Positions 34,501-46,700 of a stretch of 64,000 nucleotides of DNA are shown one piece after another. The stretch is from Isochrysis galbana. Taxonomy: Eukaryota; Haptophyta; Isochrysidales; Isochrysidaceae. The notes beneath the pieces were generated by a model. The model did no database searches. It was not told where the DNA came from and was given only the letters and a program-made list of their open reading frames with translations. Within the stretch, counting starts at the first letter, position 1. Each line of letters begins with the position of its first letter. Where the stretch lies: contig CM030931.1 of the NCBI GenBank assembly GCA_018136815.1, forward strand, positions 795,511 to 859,510, read 5' to 3'. The translations under genes were made by a program, and so were the position numbers.

Positions 34501-34786
34501 AAGAGCGCGGAGAAGGGGGTGGGCGGAGCGAGAGCTCCGCTCACCGAAAAATAGGTAAGTCCCGCACCTGTTTACAGGATAAATAAGTCGGTAAGTCGGG
34601 GCTGAGGCCGCCGCCCACTCGGAGACACAGGAGGAAGGGGGGGAATGATCACCGGGGGGAGGCGCGGGCCACCGGACCATATCTAAGCCCTTCACCCCTA
34701 TCCCCCTAGTAGTGCACGGGGGGAGCCGCCTTATGGCGGGGGGAGAAGGGCCGGGGGAGTGGGGGTGTAGAAAGTTTCCTGCCGGC
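34501..34786. other. spacer, possible continuation of the repeat
   Basis: AGTAGTGCACGGGGGGAG and GAAAGTTTCCTGC echo 63174-63250, so part of this stretch may belong to the same dispersed element. No gene. Confidence 0.35.
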
Positions 34787-35340
34787 ACTATTTCACGATG
34801 CGCGCGGGCGGCGGCGGCGATTGGCGTGGCTGCTCGGGTGGCATATTCGGAGATGGCGCCTGGTGGGGCATTCTATTCCAGTGGAAGACCGAGAACGCGC
34901 TGGCAGCGCGCCCGGTAGCGGTCGAAAGTTGGGCACTCGGCCCGTTCGGCCGGGTGACGCTCGCGTAGTCGTCGGCGCCACACACGGCCGACTATTTCGC
35001 GATGCGCGCGGGAGGCGGCGGCGATTGGCGTGGCTGCTAGGGCGGCATATTCGGATATGATGCCTGGTATGGGATTCTATCGTAGTGGATGACCGAGGAA
35101 GCGCCGGCAGCGCGCTCGGTAGAGGTGGGAAGTTGGGTGTTCGAATGCATCTCTGTACGTTAACGTTTAGGCGTTTTTTGCGCCAACGACGATATTCGAC
35201 AAGATGTGCGAGGCTGGAGAGGGCAATTGGCTCGGCCACTAGGGCAGCATATCTTGATTTAACGTTTTCTGCTGTCCTAGTTGAAACGGATGAAAGAAAA
35301 GACCATGCCGTCCGCCCGGTCGCGGTGCCAAATTAGCCGC
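34787..35340 (+). repeat. tandem array of a 200-bp unit, about 2.7 copies
   Basis: GATGCGCGCGGGCGGCGGCG starts copy 1 (34797) and, with one change, copy 2 (34999). A diverged third begins near 35200 (GATGTGCGAGGCTGGAGAGG). Each copy has GGCGATTGGCGTGGCTGCT and a GGCATATTCGGA box. Copies 1 and 2 differ at perhaps one base in ten. Confidence 0.8.
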
Positions 35341-36424
35341 TCTAGCCCTCGGTGACTAGTGGCTAGTGGTTCACGTTAGCGTCTTGAGTTTTGTGATACT
35401 TTCGTACCCATTGAAGTGCAAAAGTATGAGTGTGACTTATGGTCCAGTGCGCAAAGAACCACCCCTTGTAGACCCAGTGAGTTGGCGTCAAAAATTTCCT
35501 CGTCATTCCATGTTTGTGCCTCGCATGAAGGGCCTCACTAAAATATACCGGAGGGGGCCCGACTGTATTTCGCGCACCGTCTTCGAAGGCCTGAAATTCG
35601 GCATTTTTCGAAAATTTCGCCGGAGAACCCCCCATTTTTTTTCTGATCCATCCTACCGGAAACTATAGGGAGCTTATTTAGTCCTTCATTTACCCATAAT
35701 TGCTGGTGCCCTCCGCACCCCTATAGTGAGTGACCGGGCTATTATTATAACTAATGTAGCTAGGTGAGAAGATGTGGCGTCTAGCTTGTGCCGCTACTGC
35801 CATGACGAGAGGCAACATCAAAGAGCACACGGTGAGCTACGGTAGCAGTAACGCACATGGCATTAGCGAGTGTTGCTGCGGCGTCTAGCTTGTCACATGG
35901 CGGTACATTAACCTAATCAATAGGCATCTATAGCTGAAAATCATCACAGTAATCGTTCAATTAAGCCGCAGTATCCTATGGGATCGAAAGACAAGACCAC
36001 TCAGCTTTCTTCGTGGACGCCGTAACACACCTTTTGCTCCATTACGCATTTTGACGTCAATGCGAGGGTTGTACACATAGCACAGAGAAGCCGGACTACA
36101 TGATGAGCGGTCCTAGCAGTAGGTGATGTCGGACAGCATGAAAATGGCAATTGAAGCTTCACTCTAGGCACCGGGTGGTGCCATCTCCGTCTCAGCCGCG
36201 ATTGGACCGTCCGTACCTCTTGGCCCATACTCCATGTATGCCTGCGCCGGCTTGCGCACCATCTTTTTTCGATACCTATTTTTACCACACGGGCTTTGGT
36301 TAGGCTGTTGCAAGTCCACGAGCCCTCGAGCAGCAGTCGTTCGATGGGGGGCGTCAAGTGCTTCAAAGAAATATCAGGGAAAATGAGCACATGCCACACA
36401 TTTATTGGGAAGCGTGGTACACTC
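35341..36424. other. AT-richer intergenic stretch
   Basis: 35360-35680 is less GC-rich and ends near TTTTTCGAAAATTTCGCCGG, similar to motifs at 41027 and 61684. The rest lies past the stop of the LNR gene on the minus strand and may hold its 3' UTR. Confidence 0.35.
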
Positions 36425-39400
36425 TCACCTGCGTAGACAGCAACCAATGCAGCAAAATAGCAATGTGAAGAAGATGCCCGCGCCAATTCCCGCTTTGTAG
36501 CCCATGGTGGTGGCGTCAGCTCGCAGCAAGGTCGCGATCCGATCGTACATTGAGGTAGTGCCCTGGCCGTGCACGTTCTCATAATGTGCCGAGAGCGACG
36601 AGTCGACGGTGCGGCTAAGCACGAAAAGGTCGCCGCAATCTCCCTATGAAGCGGTGTGAGGGGCGGTTGCGGGGGTGGATTGTGAAAGCAGAGGCTGAGG
36701 CGCATACGCATGGAGAATGTGAGGGGTCGATGACGCTGCAATTTTCAGCCGTCGCCAGATGGGACTGCCCAAGAACCACCCTTGAGTAGCTCTCACCACA
36801 TGTAGCTTGTGTGGCATGATGAGAGTCGGGGTTGGGTTGCAGCTAAGAGGAGCCCGGCGTAAAGGGGGGGGGATGGATGCTGCACGTGGCTTAAATATGC
36901 GCAGCCCCGACCCCAAGCTCGACAAGGGGAATGCACTGGCCGGGTTTAATAAGCTGGCACAAATATACGGCGAGAGCACAAAATACGCAATGACCGTGGT
37001 CAAGCTTGCGTATGCAGTATGGGCGCATCGCCATCAAGGGGGGAGAGGGGGTGCGGCAAGAGAGCTGCGCTAGCAATGCGAAGCTACCCGGAGCTGTAGC
37101 AAATCGATGTAATGTGCGCAGCCCCGACCCCAGGCTCAGTAAAGGGGTGCACTGGCCGGGTTTAATAAGCTGGCGAGATTGTGCGGCGACCGCACGAGCC
37201 GAGCGAATGGTTATGAGCGGACCATCGCAGGCATTCAGGGCACATCGCCAAATGGAGGATGGCCAAGAGCAAAGGAGCAACGGAGTGCGGGCATTCTTGG
37301 CAGTATGCAGAGATCGCCATGGTGCTCTGAAATTATTGCGCACCTTGTCCCATAGGCACATGGTCGTGTTGCATTTCAAATCGCAAACCCCGTCGGGTTC
37401 TTCCGGGCAATACGCAGGGCAAGGGTCCGGGGGTGGCGCGCGCGGTGGCGCGGGCGGCTCGGGCGACGGCGGCGGCGGCGGCGGCGGCGGCGACGGATAC
37501 TGCCTCGGCGGTGGCGGCGGTGGCTTCGGGCACGGGTTCTCCGCAGGTGGCCCAACGTCACATGGCTCCCAACGCTCTTCGGAGTCCATCGGATAGCACC
37601 AAGGCGCCTTCTCCTCGCCCATAGGGTTGCGGCAGAAATTGTGGCCTCCAAGACCAGAGTTCGGATAGTGGTCGTGCGTGAACGTGTGAGTTTTGGGCCA
37701 CTGATCAGACCACTTTTGACACGTGTGCCCTGTCTTGGTATGAGAAATGGTGCCGCGGTAGTCGGAACCATCGGCTTGGGTGTAGCATTCACCCGCATCG
37801 TGGAAGCAATCGTTGCCATCAAAATTGCATGCAGCCGTGTTGCACTCAGGGTCACATTCGCCATCATTGATGTACCTGCAGAGGCGAGTCAATGGCGACA
37901 GCTTTCTGTCAGCCTGCGGGCAAGGGAGTTTCCTCTTCCATCGCCGATTGTCCCGACCAGCAAGGGCAAGTGGTCAAGGCCATTCCAACCGTGGGACAAT
38001 TGATCATTGTATTGAATATGTGCACATCGTTTGCGTCTACTTGAGCAGTGCATGCACTACAGCATGTGAAGGTCTGCCGCGCGGCGAGCGCACTTCTCTC
38101 TGCAACCATCGGCACAACCGGGTCCTCCGCAATCTCCGCCATCCCATCCGCACGCAACAGAAAAGCATGCCTCGTCGCAATAGCCATCATTGATCCAAGA
38201 GGCCTTGCAGTCGACGTGGCATCCACCCCCACCGCCTGGGAGGCAGTCGCCTCGGTCGTTGTGGCACGAGGTCGTGTTGCATCCAAGCTGAAGTGAAGGC
38301 CGAACCGGTAGGGGACGGGGTCAGCTGTTGGACAGAGAGGATCCAGCGGCGCTGACATCGGGCAGCGGCCACATGCAAGTTCTCGCTGCCAGCCAAAACT
38401 CGTTCCCGCCAAAAATCTCCATCTCACCTGGCACTGTCCGTCTCCAAGCTCTGTCCATCCACACCCTTCAGCGCATCTTACAGGACCGTTGGTAGTGTCG
38501 AAGACGGCAATCTCGTAGTAGGAGGACTCGTATGCCATGACCTGGAACCCCACAGAAGGTGAAATGGTGCGGTGGGACAACGCGAGGGAGGACGAGTGCG
38601 GCACCAACCTCGGAGCTGCACCACGTTGCATGTGCAAGAGGCCCAATCGCTTTCTCAGCCCTCCTAAGCCGCACTGTCTTCTGGTCGAACTCACCGCAAT
38701 GTACAGCGTGCAGTTGGCATCACGCCCTGCAGAGCCGCAGAAACCGTACTGAGAGCGGGAGAGCGAGAACGTATCGACGGCGATCGCGTCGGCGACGTAA
38801 TCATAATTGTGTCCGGTCGGATACCTGCCATTCATGGGGCAAGTCTGCATGAGGATTGGGATGAGGATGCGCCACGTCTTGTTGGCGCCTGCCCTGATGC
38901 TCACTCGATGTCGAAGGACAGGTACATATCCGGATCGCCATCCTCGGGAAGGAGGACAACCTCGACGGATTCCACTGATGGTGGAATTGGCACTTGATAG
39001 AAGTGGTAGGAGGCCTCATACACGAAGAACTCATCTGACCACTCATCTGCAAGGGCGGCGATGACGCAGGGGCTTGTTCGGCCTCGCCCTTGCCGAGGCG
39101 CACCACACGACTGGACCTTGCCGAGGCGTACCACACTGCCTTGATCACTTCTCGTTGGCACCGCGCGCCCACTACCATACTTAAGAGCCCTCTGTGCTTT
39201 TGTAGCAACGTGGCACTCACCCATCTTGAGTGTGGCCATTGGCTGCTTCTTCGGCAGGTACGAGTCGTCGCACTCGACCGCCGTGGGAGGAGCCACATCG
39301 CAATACTCCCAGGCAGGGGCAGTGAGTGAGTCCACGTAGCACCACGGCCCCGTCTTCTCCTCGTCGGGCGCAGGGTTGCGGCAGAAGTTGTGGCCTCCAA

Positions 39401-39770
39401 GCCCGGAGTGCGGATATGCAAAGATGTTGTACTTGTGCATGTTGGGGAACTGCGAGCTCCAGTATTGGCACGGGCGACCGCTAGCGGTCTGGTTGATCGT
39501 GCCTCTGTAGTCCACCCCCGTGCTCGAGTTGTAGCACTCGGATGCGCCGTGGAAGCAGTCCTTCCCGTCGAACTGGCGCTCAGCGGTGTTACAGAGGAAG
39601 TCGCACACGCCGTCGTCAACCCATGCCCAGTCGCACGATGCCCAGAAGGGGGCGGGGGCCTCGTATGAGCGGGTGTATGATATCTCGTCATCCCACTCCT
39701 GTTGTGCCCGCACCGCGCCCCACCACGCCGCGTGGAGGAGGAGGCCTCCGAGCGCCACGCCGGCGCGCAT
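36425..39770 (-). CDS. LNR-kringle-PPC type I membrane protein
   Basis: A surface protein of unknown role. Seven minus-strand exons: 39770-39221, 39046-38905, 38824-38695, 38541-38428, 38287-38094, 37875-37344, 36643-36425; 626 residues. Order: signal peptide ([22 protein letters not shown]); Lin12/Notch repeat ([12 protein letters not shown] to FDGKDC); kringle-like module with [11 protein letters not shown] and GPWCY; a beta-rich pre-peptidase-like domain (exons 2-3, ending CTLYIA); Lin12/Notch repeats across exons 4-6 ([29 protein letters not shown]); a second kringle ([16 protein letters not shown]); a Pro-rich linker; a last LNR split over exons 6 and 7 (VCDLKCN, GDCG); a transmembrane helix ([19 protein letters not shown]) and a two-Arg tail. 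The LNR pattern CNxxxC closing properly at each junction supports the splicing. Ligand unknown. Confidence 0.85.
36890..37260. repeat. tandem duplication inside the last intron of the LNR gene
   Basis: CGCAGCCCCGACCCC and GCACTGGCCGGGTTTAATAA occur at 36899/36934 and again about 219 bp later at 37118/37150. The intron (36644-37343) is by far the longest of the gene. Confidence 0.75.
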
Positions 39771-41092
39771 CGTTTGGGGGGGGGGGGAGCACGCAGGGGA
39801 GCAGTAAAGAGGAGGGACAAGATAGTTAGACTTGGAGTCGTGTATGGAAGAGAAGCGGGGGGCGGGTGGGGGGGAAGGCGGAGAGGGGGGGCGCGGTGGG
39901 TGGGGGGGGCGGCATCATCACCGGGGGAGGGAAGCGCGGCGAGGGGAGGAGGAGGTGCGCGGGAGAGAGAAGAGAGCGAGCGCCGCGGCGGGGCCGCACA
40001 GGCCGCGGCGTCAATCTATCTACCACTATAACGAGAGTCTAGAGGTACTAGAGTAGAGTAGTAGTGTGTAGTGAAGTCACTGACTGCTGCCGGCTTTTTA
40101 TAGCTCCATGCTGCCGGAGCGCCGAAATCGGCCCCTCAGTTTCTTCACTTGTTCTCCTCCTAGCTTCATCAGCGGGACACCGGCGGATGGCCGATGGCAG
40201 GGGTATGCTGAGTCACACTGTCACACTGTAGCTTTGATTAGCTAGAGCAAGGGCGGTCTAACACTATTTTAACTTCTAAGGGTGTAAAAAGTCAGGATTG
40301 ACTGAGGGATACACCAAAGTAAAGTGGTAGACACCCCGGAAAACACCTATCTAGCACACATTCGGTGCCCTTTGGGCCCCAAACCCCCCCTCCTGGGAGC
40401 CCCCACAACGAAACGTGAAGCGTAACCCAAAAGCAAATACACCATCTCGGAGAGCCCGAATTGAAAACGACGCCGGGCGCGCTGCGAGCCCGTTCTTGGT
40501 CATCAGCCCAGTGTCCGGCCCGCGCCAAGCCCCATGTATCCAGGAACTGCCCAGCCAACCAGCCAGCCAGCAACGCCAATCGCGCGCGACGCGCCCCCGA
40601 CCCGCGTCGAAATCGGCCGTCGCGGGCATCGTCGCACCATACCAAGTTTGCAACTTGGGCGATTGCTGCACGGATTGCCCTTATTTGTCTCAGCCCCAAC
40701 TCTGCCGCGTCTGAGCGTGTGTACTCTTTGCTGCAGTGCATGTTTGGTGTTGATCGTGCTAATTTGTTGGCTGATCAGATGGAGGCGTCGGTGCGATGGT
40801 GCGATGGTGATGTTGCGATACAATCGCAATACGCGCAAGGGCGCGTGTGCGTAAGAAGTATGTCGTATGTCGTATGGTGATTGTGAGCACGCCACACGCC
40901 ACGCACTATACTAAATGAATGCATATGACATACATCATTCATAGAGGATAGGGGTGTGTGGGGCCACAAACAAAGTATATACCACCCCATACTAGGGACA
41001 CGCCAGGATGCCCAAGATTTCGGATTTTTTTTTCGAAATTTTGGCCTCCCCATCCTCGAGTGGTACGGGGCCCCAGACAATGCGTGGTTCTC
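39771..41092. other. intergenic stretch, upstream of the LNR gene
   Basis: 39780-40010 is G-rich low-complexity DNA. 40290-40860 has overlapping open frames in all directions, a sign of composition and not of genes. 40994-41047 shares about 50 bp with 61659-61705, including GGGACACGCCAGGAT and a TTTTTTTCGAAATTT box. Confidence 0.4.
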
Positions 41093-41419
41093 AGGTACTC
41101 AGGTAAGGTGTCTAGGGTGTCTAGCAATAAATGGCAAGTGAAGTACGACGTCGATGGAACAGTCTCCGACATCGAGGATATCAACCATGGCGTGACTCAA
41201 TACTGTGAGTGCGATGTGCCCCCGCGGCTAGGAGTAGTAGCTGGAGTCTTCAGATTATTTTTCAACGTGAAAATAATGAAAGAACGCATGGAGAGGTGTC
41301 TCAGCTTCGTATTGCCATTGGCTTCACCGCCGCTAGGACCGGGAGGGGAGGGGAATGACTCCTCGACCAAAAAGCAACGCGCCTTTTCCTTTGCAATTCG
41401 AGTCATGTTTTTGGCATAA
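41093..41419 (+). other. Tudor/chromo-barrel-like coding fragment
   Basis: The plus frame reads YSGKVSRVSSNKWQVKYDVD then GTVSDIEDINHGVTQY, which fits the G-x-V, w-V-Y-D, D-x-E-D spacing of Tudor-like barrels. It has no clear start or exon borders and lies next to repeat sequence. It may be an exon of a lost gene or part of a transposon. Confidence 0.25.
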
Positions 41420-41624
41420 GAGCTCTTTCCACTGTGGGCCATGGTGCAAATGCGTCGGAGTGAAGAGCCGATTTCGGCGCTTCGCCCCGACAGTTATTAG
41501 TTAAACCGTTGAATTGCATCATTCATTGGCGCGGCACCACTCTAGGTGTTGGCCCGTTCCGATGAAGATGGTGTACGGCTCAAAGCCGTGTTCTTCCTGC
41601 GCCACGCGATGAGATCACGCCCCC
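41420..41624. other. 3' flank of the acetyltransferase-like gene
   Basis: Short spacer beyond the stop codon at 41625 of the minus-strand gene. No feature recognised. Confidence 0.3.
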
Positions 41625-43330
41625 CTAAGCCATGGCTTGCCGAGCTACGCAGATCTTAAGTAATTTTGCAATGCCAGGATTGGACGAATAGTGCTCGGCG
41701 GCGTAGCTTGGGATAGACCGCTCCCACAAATAGACCGCATTGCTTGATTCTCTCAGCGTCCCTTCTGGCATATCTTTGCTTACGACTCCAATGGCGCCTC
41801 GACTCCCAACCACCCCTTCGCCCTCTCTAGCTGCAGCAACGTCTGTGGCAAGCTCTGAGGGTCTCTTAACGTGGCGCATCGGTAGCAGAAGCCGTTCAAC
41901 GCCCGAATCGTAGATGGGAAAGAATCCCTGGGAAAGCAGGATGCGAGAAGACGTCAGAGGTGAGCTTCACCTTCTCATCACCCAGTGGAGTGTGATGAAA
42001 TCTCACCTGCTCAAGCATCCACTCCATTGGCGCTGTTGCTGGGTGCACCGCCTCATCAAATGATGCCAGACGTTCCAGCAATGTTGCCGGCAATGCAGCT
42101 CGCATTGGTATTTGTTTGTCTACAGTTTCCATCCCCACAACGCGCCCGCCCTCATTGGCAGAGCCAAAACCTCTCCGCTGTCTATGCCATCCGCTAGTGT
42201 CCGCCACGTCATCACCCATCGAATGCATGTGCATGCCTCCTTCACGGGTCGGAGCATATGTCGGTGATGGAGCGATCTCGCCGTGATAGTCAAAGGCGAC
42301 TAACCCAGCACCCACCAGGTGACGCCGGATCCCATCCCTTCCAATGGCCATGGGAAGCGGCGGCATGATTTGCACACTTTCAAAACCTACGTCAAGACAA
42401 TGTAGTGCAAAGAGTGAAAGGCGATGAGAATATAGTCGGTGCTGACCAAAACACGCAATGCAGCCTCGACTGACTGCACGCAGTAGTACGTGCTGACTGC
42501 ACACGCTGCAGCCCAATCTGATGGCGACTGTGCGTGAAGGGGAAGCTTGGCATACCCATTGCACGCCAGCCTAATGCAGTCCCCCAGTCGCGATCAACGA
42601 TTGTCACAATGTCATCTGCATCATGAGCACGCACAAACGCTCTAATAAGGCGTGAGATACCACCTACGACGGCGCCATCTTTCGCACAGCAGGTTCGCAG
42701 CAATTCGTGCGAGGCATGCCGAGTGCCTGCCCGTGTGACCCATCTGCGTGCTGAGAAGGTGGCAACTGCAACAAGCTCGTCGGAGCGAGAAAACAGCCCG
42801 TAGGCGTACTTGGCTTTCGTTGACCCCCATAGGTGATTCGCGTCCAGGAACGGCATGTACTCTGCCGCAACAATACGGCGGACAGTGGTGCTCCTGGCAA
42901 AGAGGCGGGAGCGCACGCATCCGCAGCGTGCTAGCAGCCGGGCGCGCACGATGTCGCCGCGCGAGCGCCACACATCCTCGTGGAGATGGACAAGCGTCGT
43001 CGGCGGGTGGCGCTCAGCACATGCGTCGGTCAGCCAAGCATTACACCCAGGAGGTTGCACATCCGCTGGGCTGCACGGTGAGGCGAGTAGGTGCAGAGCG
43101 AGGTTGGCCGAGCCTCTTCCTCCTCCTCCTCCACCTCCGCCCTGAATGGCGAGCACCGGACCCCACGCGCCTTCCAGCTGGAGCCGCCGCCATTCGAGGC
43201 CGGCCGAGTCGAGCCAGTCAGTCACCACGGTGACATAAGCTGATGGAGCACCTGTGGTGCACACCACCACCGCCGCCGCCAGCCGCATGCCAACGCGGGA
43301 GGTCGGCAGCGCCCCCGCCGTCGGCCGCAT
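41625..43330 (-). CDS. GNAT-like acetyltransferase-fold protein
   Basis: Three minus-strand exons: 43330-42556, 42386-42007, 41927-41625; 485 residues. The first 110 residues are Ala/Gly-rich with a poly-Gly run. The recognisable part begins at TTVRRIVAAEYMPFLDANHL and continues with KYAYGLFSRSDELVAVATF, HELLRTCCAKDGAVVGGISR, LIRAFVRAHDADDIVTIVDR, then GWRAMG/F split exactly by intron 1, and GFFPIYDSGVERL in exon 3. This order (habitat loop, GLF strand, ELLR, vGG-SrL, DRDWG, GF) is that of GNAT-like domains found in large DNA viruses, phages and algae, often of unknown substrate. The match across both introns supports the exon model. Substrate not predictable. Confidence 0.62.
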
Positions 43331-43566
43331 CGCGCTCGCAGTCGATCGACGAGGAGACCTGGAATGGCGTACTTTAGTCTAGGGATACATTCTCAACATA
43401 GAGTGGAGTACCAGAAAACTTTTCCTTTTGGGGTGATCGCGTTGTCCGATGAGCGAGCGAGCGATCGTAGATCGTTGAGGATAACAGTGTTGTCAAGTAG
43501 AAACTTCATCATAGCCCCCTAGTCACACACACGCCAACCGCGCTCACCCTCATCGCGGGGTGGGGG
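43331..43566. other. spacer between the minus gene and the copia insertion
   Basis: Upstream region of the minus-strand gene. It ends in GGGGTGGGGG, the last five G being the target-site duplication of the retrotransposon. Confidence 0.6.
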
Positions 43567-43730
43567 TGTTTAACCTGAGTTGTTTTGTAGGGGTTACTAT
43601 TCCCGAGGGGTGACGTCATCGGCATTGTTGCACCGTCATTGGCTTGTCGCGCTAGCTAGCCTTCAATGGTTACTCTGATCTACATTGCTCTACTCACAGT
43701 CACTGAGCCCAAGATGCGTTGGGCTAAACA
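43567..43730 (+). repeat. 5' LTR of the copia element
   Basis: 164 bp, ends TG...CA within the inverted TGTTTA/TAAACA. It holds two in-frame ATG codons (43666 and 43713) of the gag-pol frame. The sequence after it, TGGTACCCCCGCC, is the expected primer-binding site; it begins with the TGG complementary to a tRNA CCA end but is not the usual initiator-Met site. Confidence 0.95.
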
Positions 43731-46700
43731 TGGTACCCCCGCCGAGAGGAGTTCGTCCCTCCTCTGCGCGCGACTGAGCGCGCGTTCCCCGGATTTCTTC
43801 ACCCAACACAAGGTTGGACTAAACACAGACACCGAACAACTTTTCAAGCAAAGTGAGTTGTTCAAACCCCCGAACCCGCTCAAGGGAGCAGGTGTTGGAT
43901 CCCACGCTTCTCAATTGGGCCAACGAGCACTGTCGTCACCCACGCGCAGCCGGCGCGTCGAATTCTCGCCACAGCTGAAGCTCATCACCACCCAAAAACA
44001 TTCTCTGGTTGACGGTGAACAGCTTCAACTTTCCCAGTGGAATCTATATCACTTTTACGACGGCGTAGAGGTCGAAACGGCCATGGCTCGCTGGTTCGCA
44101 GGCGAGTCACTCACCTCCGAAGGGTGGTGGATCGAATCTCACCGCTGCTCCGCCGCTCACCCTCAAGCAAATCTGTTTTTGCTTCAACTTCCAATGCCAA
44201 TGCTTTTTGAATCCTGGACAAATTCGATGAGCTCATATGCCTCACATTTCGCACACTTTCTCGACCCCGATCTCAAAGCGGGACCGATCCGCAAACCGCC
44301 TGCTCCATCGCCACATCTAGCACCGAACCTCGCGGCGAATCATCTTCAACAACAAGAATTTGCATTCATGATGGGAGAATCCAACTTGGATGACTATGAC
44401 TCCCGCAAGTACCGTTGCCGTCCTTTTGATGGCACTCCCGGCCGACCATTTGAACTCTTCTGTCGCGATTTCGGCAATGCATTTTCGCGAGATTACATTG
44501 GTGATGCCGACCTCACCACATGCATGTTAGGCCTTGATGTTGGGGGCTACCTTGAACAAGATCCCAACACTGACCGAGCAATATTCGGAGGCCTACCAAT
44601 GTTCCAATTTCACAACGCTGATGGGTCCGTCAGAACAGCCGCGAGGCAACAACTTAATGACCACATCAAGAGAAAGAGAATTTTGTTCTCGTATCTTATG
44701 GAACACATCTCTAACTCAAACATACGCGAGATGCTAACGTCTCAAGCTCCTCACGATGGCGCCAAAGCGTATAAGATCCTCTATCAGCAATGTCACCAAG
44801 ATGTAGATGATCTCACCCTGATGGAGCATGATACTGAATGGGACTCCGTCTCTCTCCTCACGATCGGCATCAATGAACACTCAATCACAAACCTCATCGC
44901 TCACCTTCATAGTCTCAATGCAAAAAGGCCGTCCAACAAACAAAAGACGAACGATCAACTTGTTATCAAAGTTCTCTCGTGTATCACGTCAGACATATCT
45001 GAGTCACTAGCTCACAAATGTCAAGAAGAGATAGCCGCACCTCCTTCCCAACGTAAATATTGGACCCACAACGAAAGGGATGCTATCAAACTTAAAGCTG
45101 ATCTACAACCACTATGGAAGATCAAATTCAACCAAGGGGCTATATCGATCCCGAAGGAGGGAGGTAGGCGTGCGACAGGTGGTGGTGTCCGCCCCGACGC
45201 TTCATACTCGAAAGACACAGCGCTAGCGGCAAAAACGGACCCACCGCCTCACACTAATCAACCACCAAGGGCCATCCTAACATCTGGTCAAGCATTAAAA
45301 GCGGCTAGATGCTTTCGCTGTCAAGGTTCTGGGCATCAAGCGAGCGTGTGTCCCACCCCGGCCGATCATTCTGTCACCATCCACGATTGGATAGCCGCCC
45401 TTCAGTCCCATACGGCCGCCCGAGCCAAAGGGGGTCGAGGAAAGGGCAAAGGTGGCCACTCACAGCACGGCGCGAAGCAAGGTCGAGGCCGGAACAACTC
45501 CGCATACATGTTATCGGATAGTGCTGAAGCAGACAACTCCGACAATACCAACGCCAACACGCCGGCCGACGCTGTCCACTTTGCCGCGGGAGATGAGTGG
45601 CGCGACATCATTGACGACACCGCTTTTGTTATGACAAGCGCGAATCAATATCCACCCGGTATTGAACCCTCTACATTCCCCTTAAGTGCCTACATATGCC
45701 GCATTTGGGCTATCTTCTGGCGAATGCGACTTCTACTTCGACCACGGCCTCAACAACCCAGCGTGTCGAACTCAGACACCGCGCTACTCTCACAATCATC
45801 CACATCGCGGCCGCTCTCCTTCATAGTCGATTGTGGAGCCACAAAACATTGTATTTCCGACGAGACCGAGTTAGATCGCATCACCGATGACAACCCGGGC
45901 ACCTTCATAATCATCGGCGACGGCCGACGCGTGCCGATCTCCAAGATTGGCGACATGACCATCGTTGTTGACGCTCGCCTTCGTCTTGCAAACGGCTCCC
46001 ACGTCCAGCGGCGCGTCCCTGTTCGCCTCACCGGTGTGAGGGTTGTCCCTGGTTTGGCGGCTAGGCTTTTTAGCTGCCGAGCCGGCTATGAGAACGATAA
46101 GATCTCCACCTTTCTCAACAAAGAATGCTATCTCCAATTACCTGGGGGAGAGCTAGCTCCTATGGCCGCATCGGGTCATCACTACACTCTCGATTTCGAC
46201 ACGGCTTTGACCGCCTCAGACGACGTTGATAATGAGCCCTCTCCATACCTGTGGCACGCTAGGCTCGCCCATTTTAATGTGCACCGCATCCGTGCAGCGA
46301 TGGTCTCACGAAATATTTCCAACGCCCATGCTTCGCCTCACACATTGAACTGTAAAGCATGCCTCGAAAATCAACGTCGCTCGCCGCACAAGAGGATCCC
46401 GCCAAACATTGAAAAATACCGACACTTTGGCGAGAAGGTCGTGTCCGATACTTGCGGCCCTTTCCCTCCTTCACCATCCGGTCTCCGCTTTGCGATCATC
46501 TTCATTGATATGTACTCGAGACTCGCCGCAGTCTACTTTCTGAAGCAAAAATCTTCCGCGGATGTCCTCCTTGCGGCTCAAACGTATGTCGGAGACTATG
46601 CGTATCTTCTTACAAATACGTCCATAACAGGTGTTGTTGACCAATGGCACACAGATAATGGCACGGAATTCACCGCATCGTCCATCGACGCTTTCTGCTC

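Noticed and set aside
34793..35239. Minus-strand protein with internal repeats
   Set aside because: It is the translation of the 200-bp tandem DNA repeat. Copies diverge without sparing codon positions.
43666..43712. First ATG in the copia LTR as the certain start of gag
   Set aside because: It lies in the LTR, where the transcript start is unknown. I gave the later ATG as start and noted the uncertainty.
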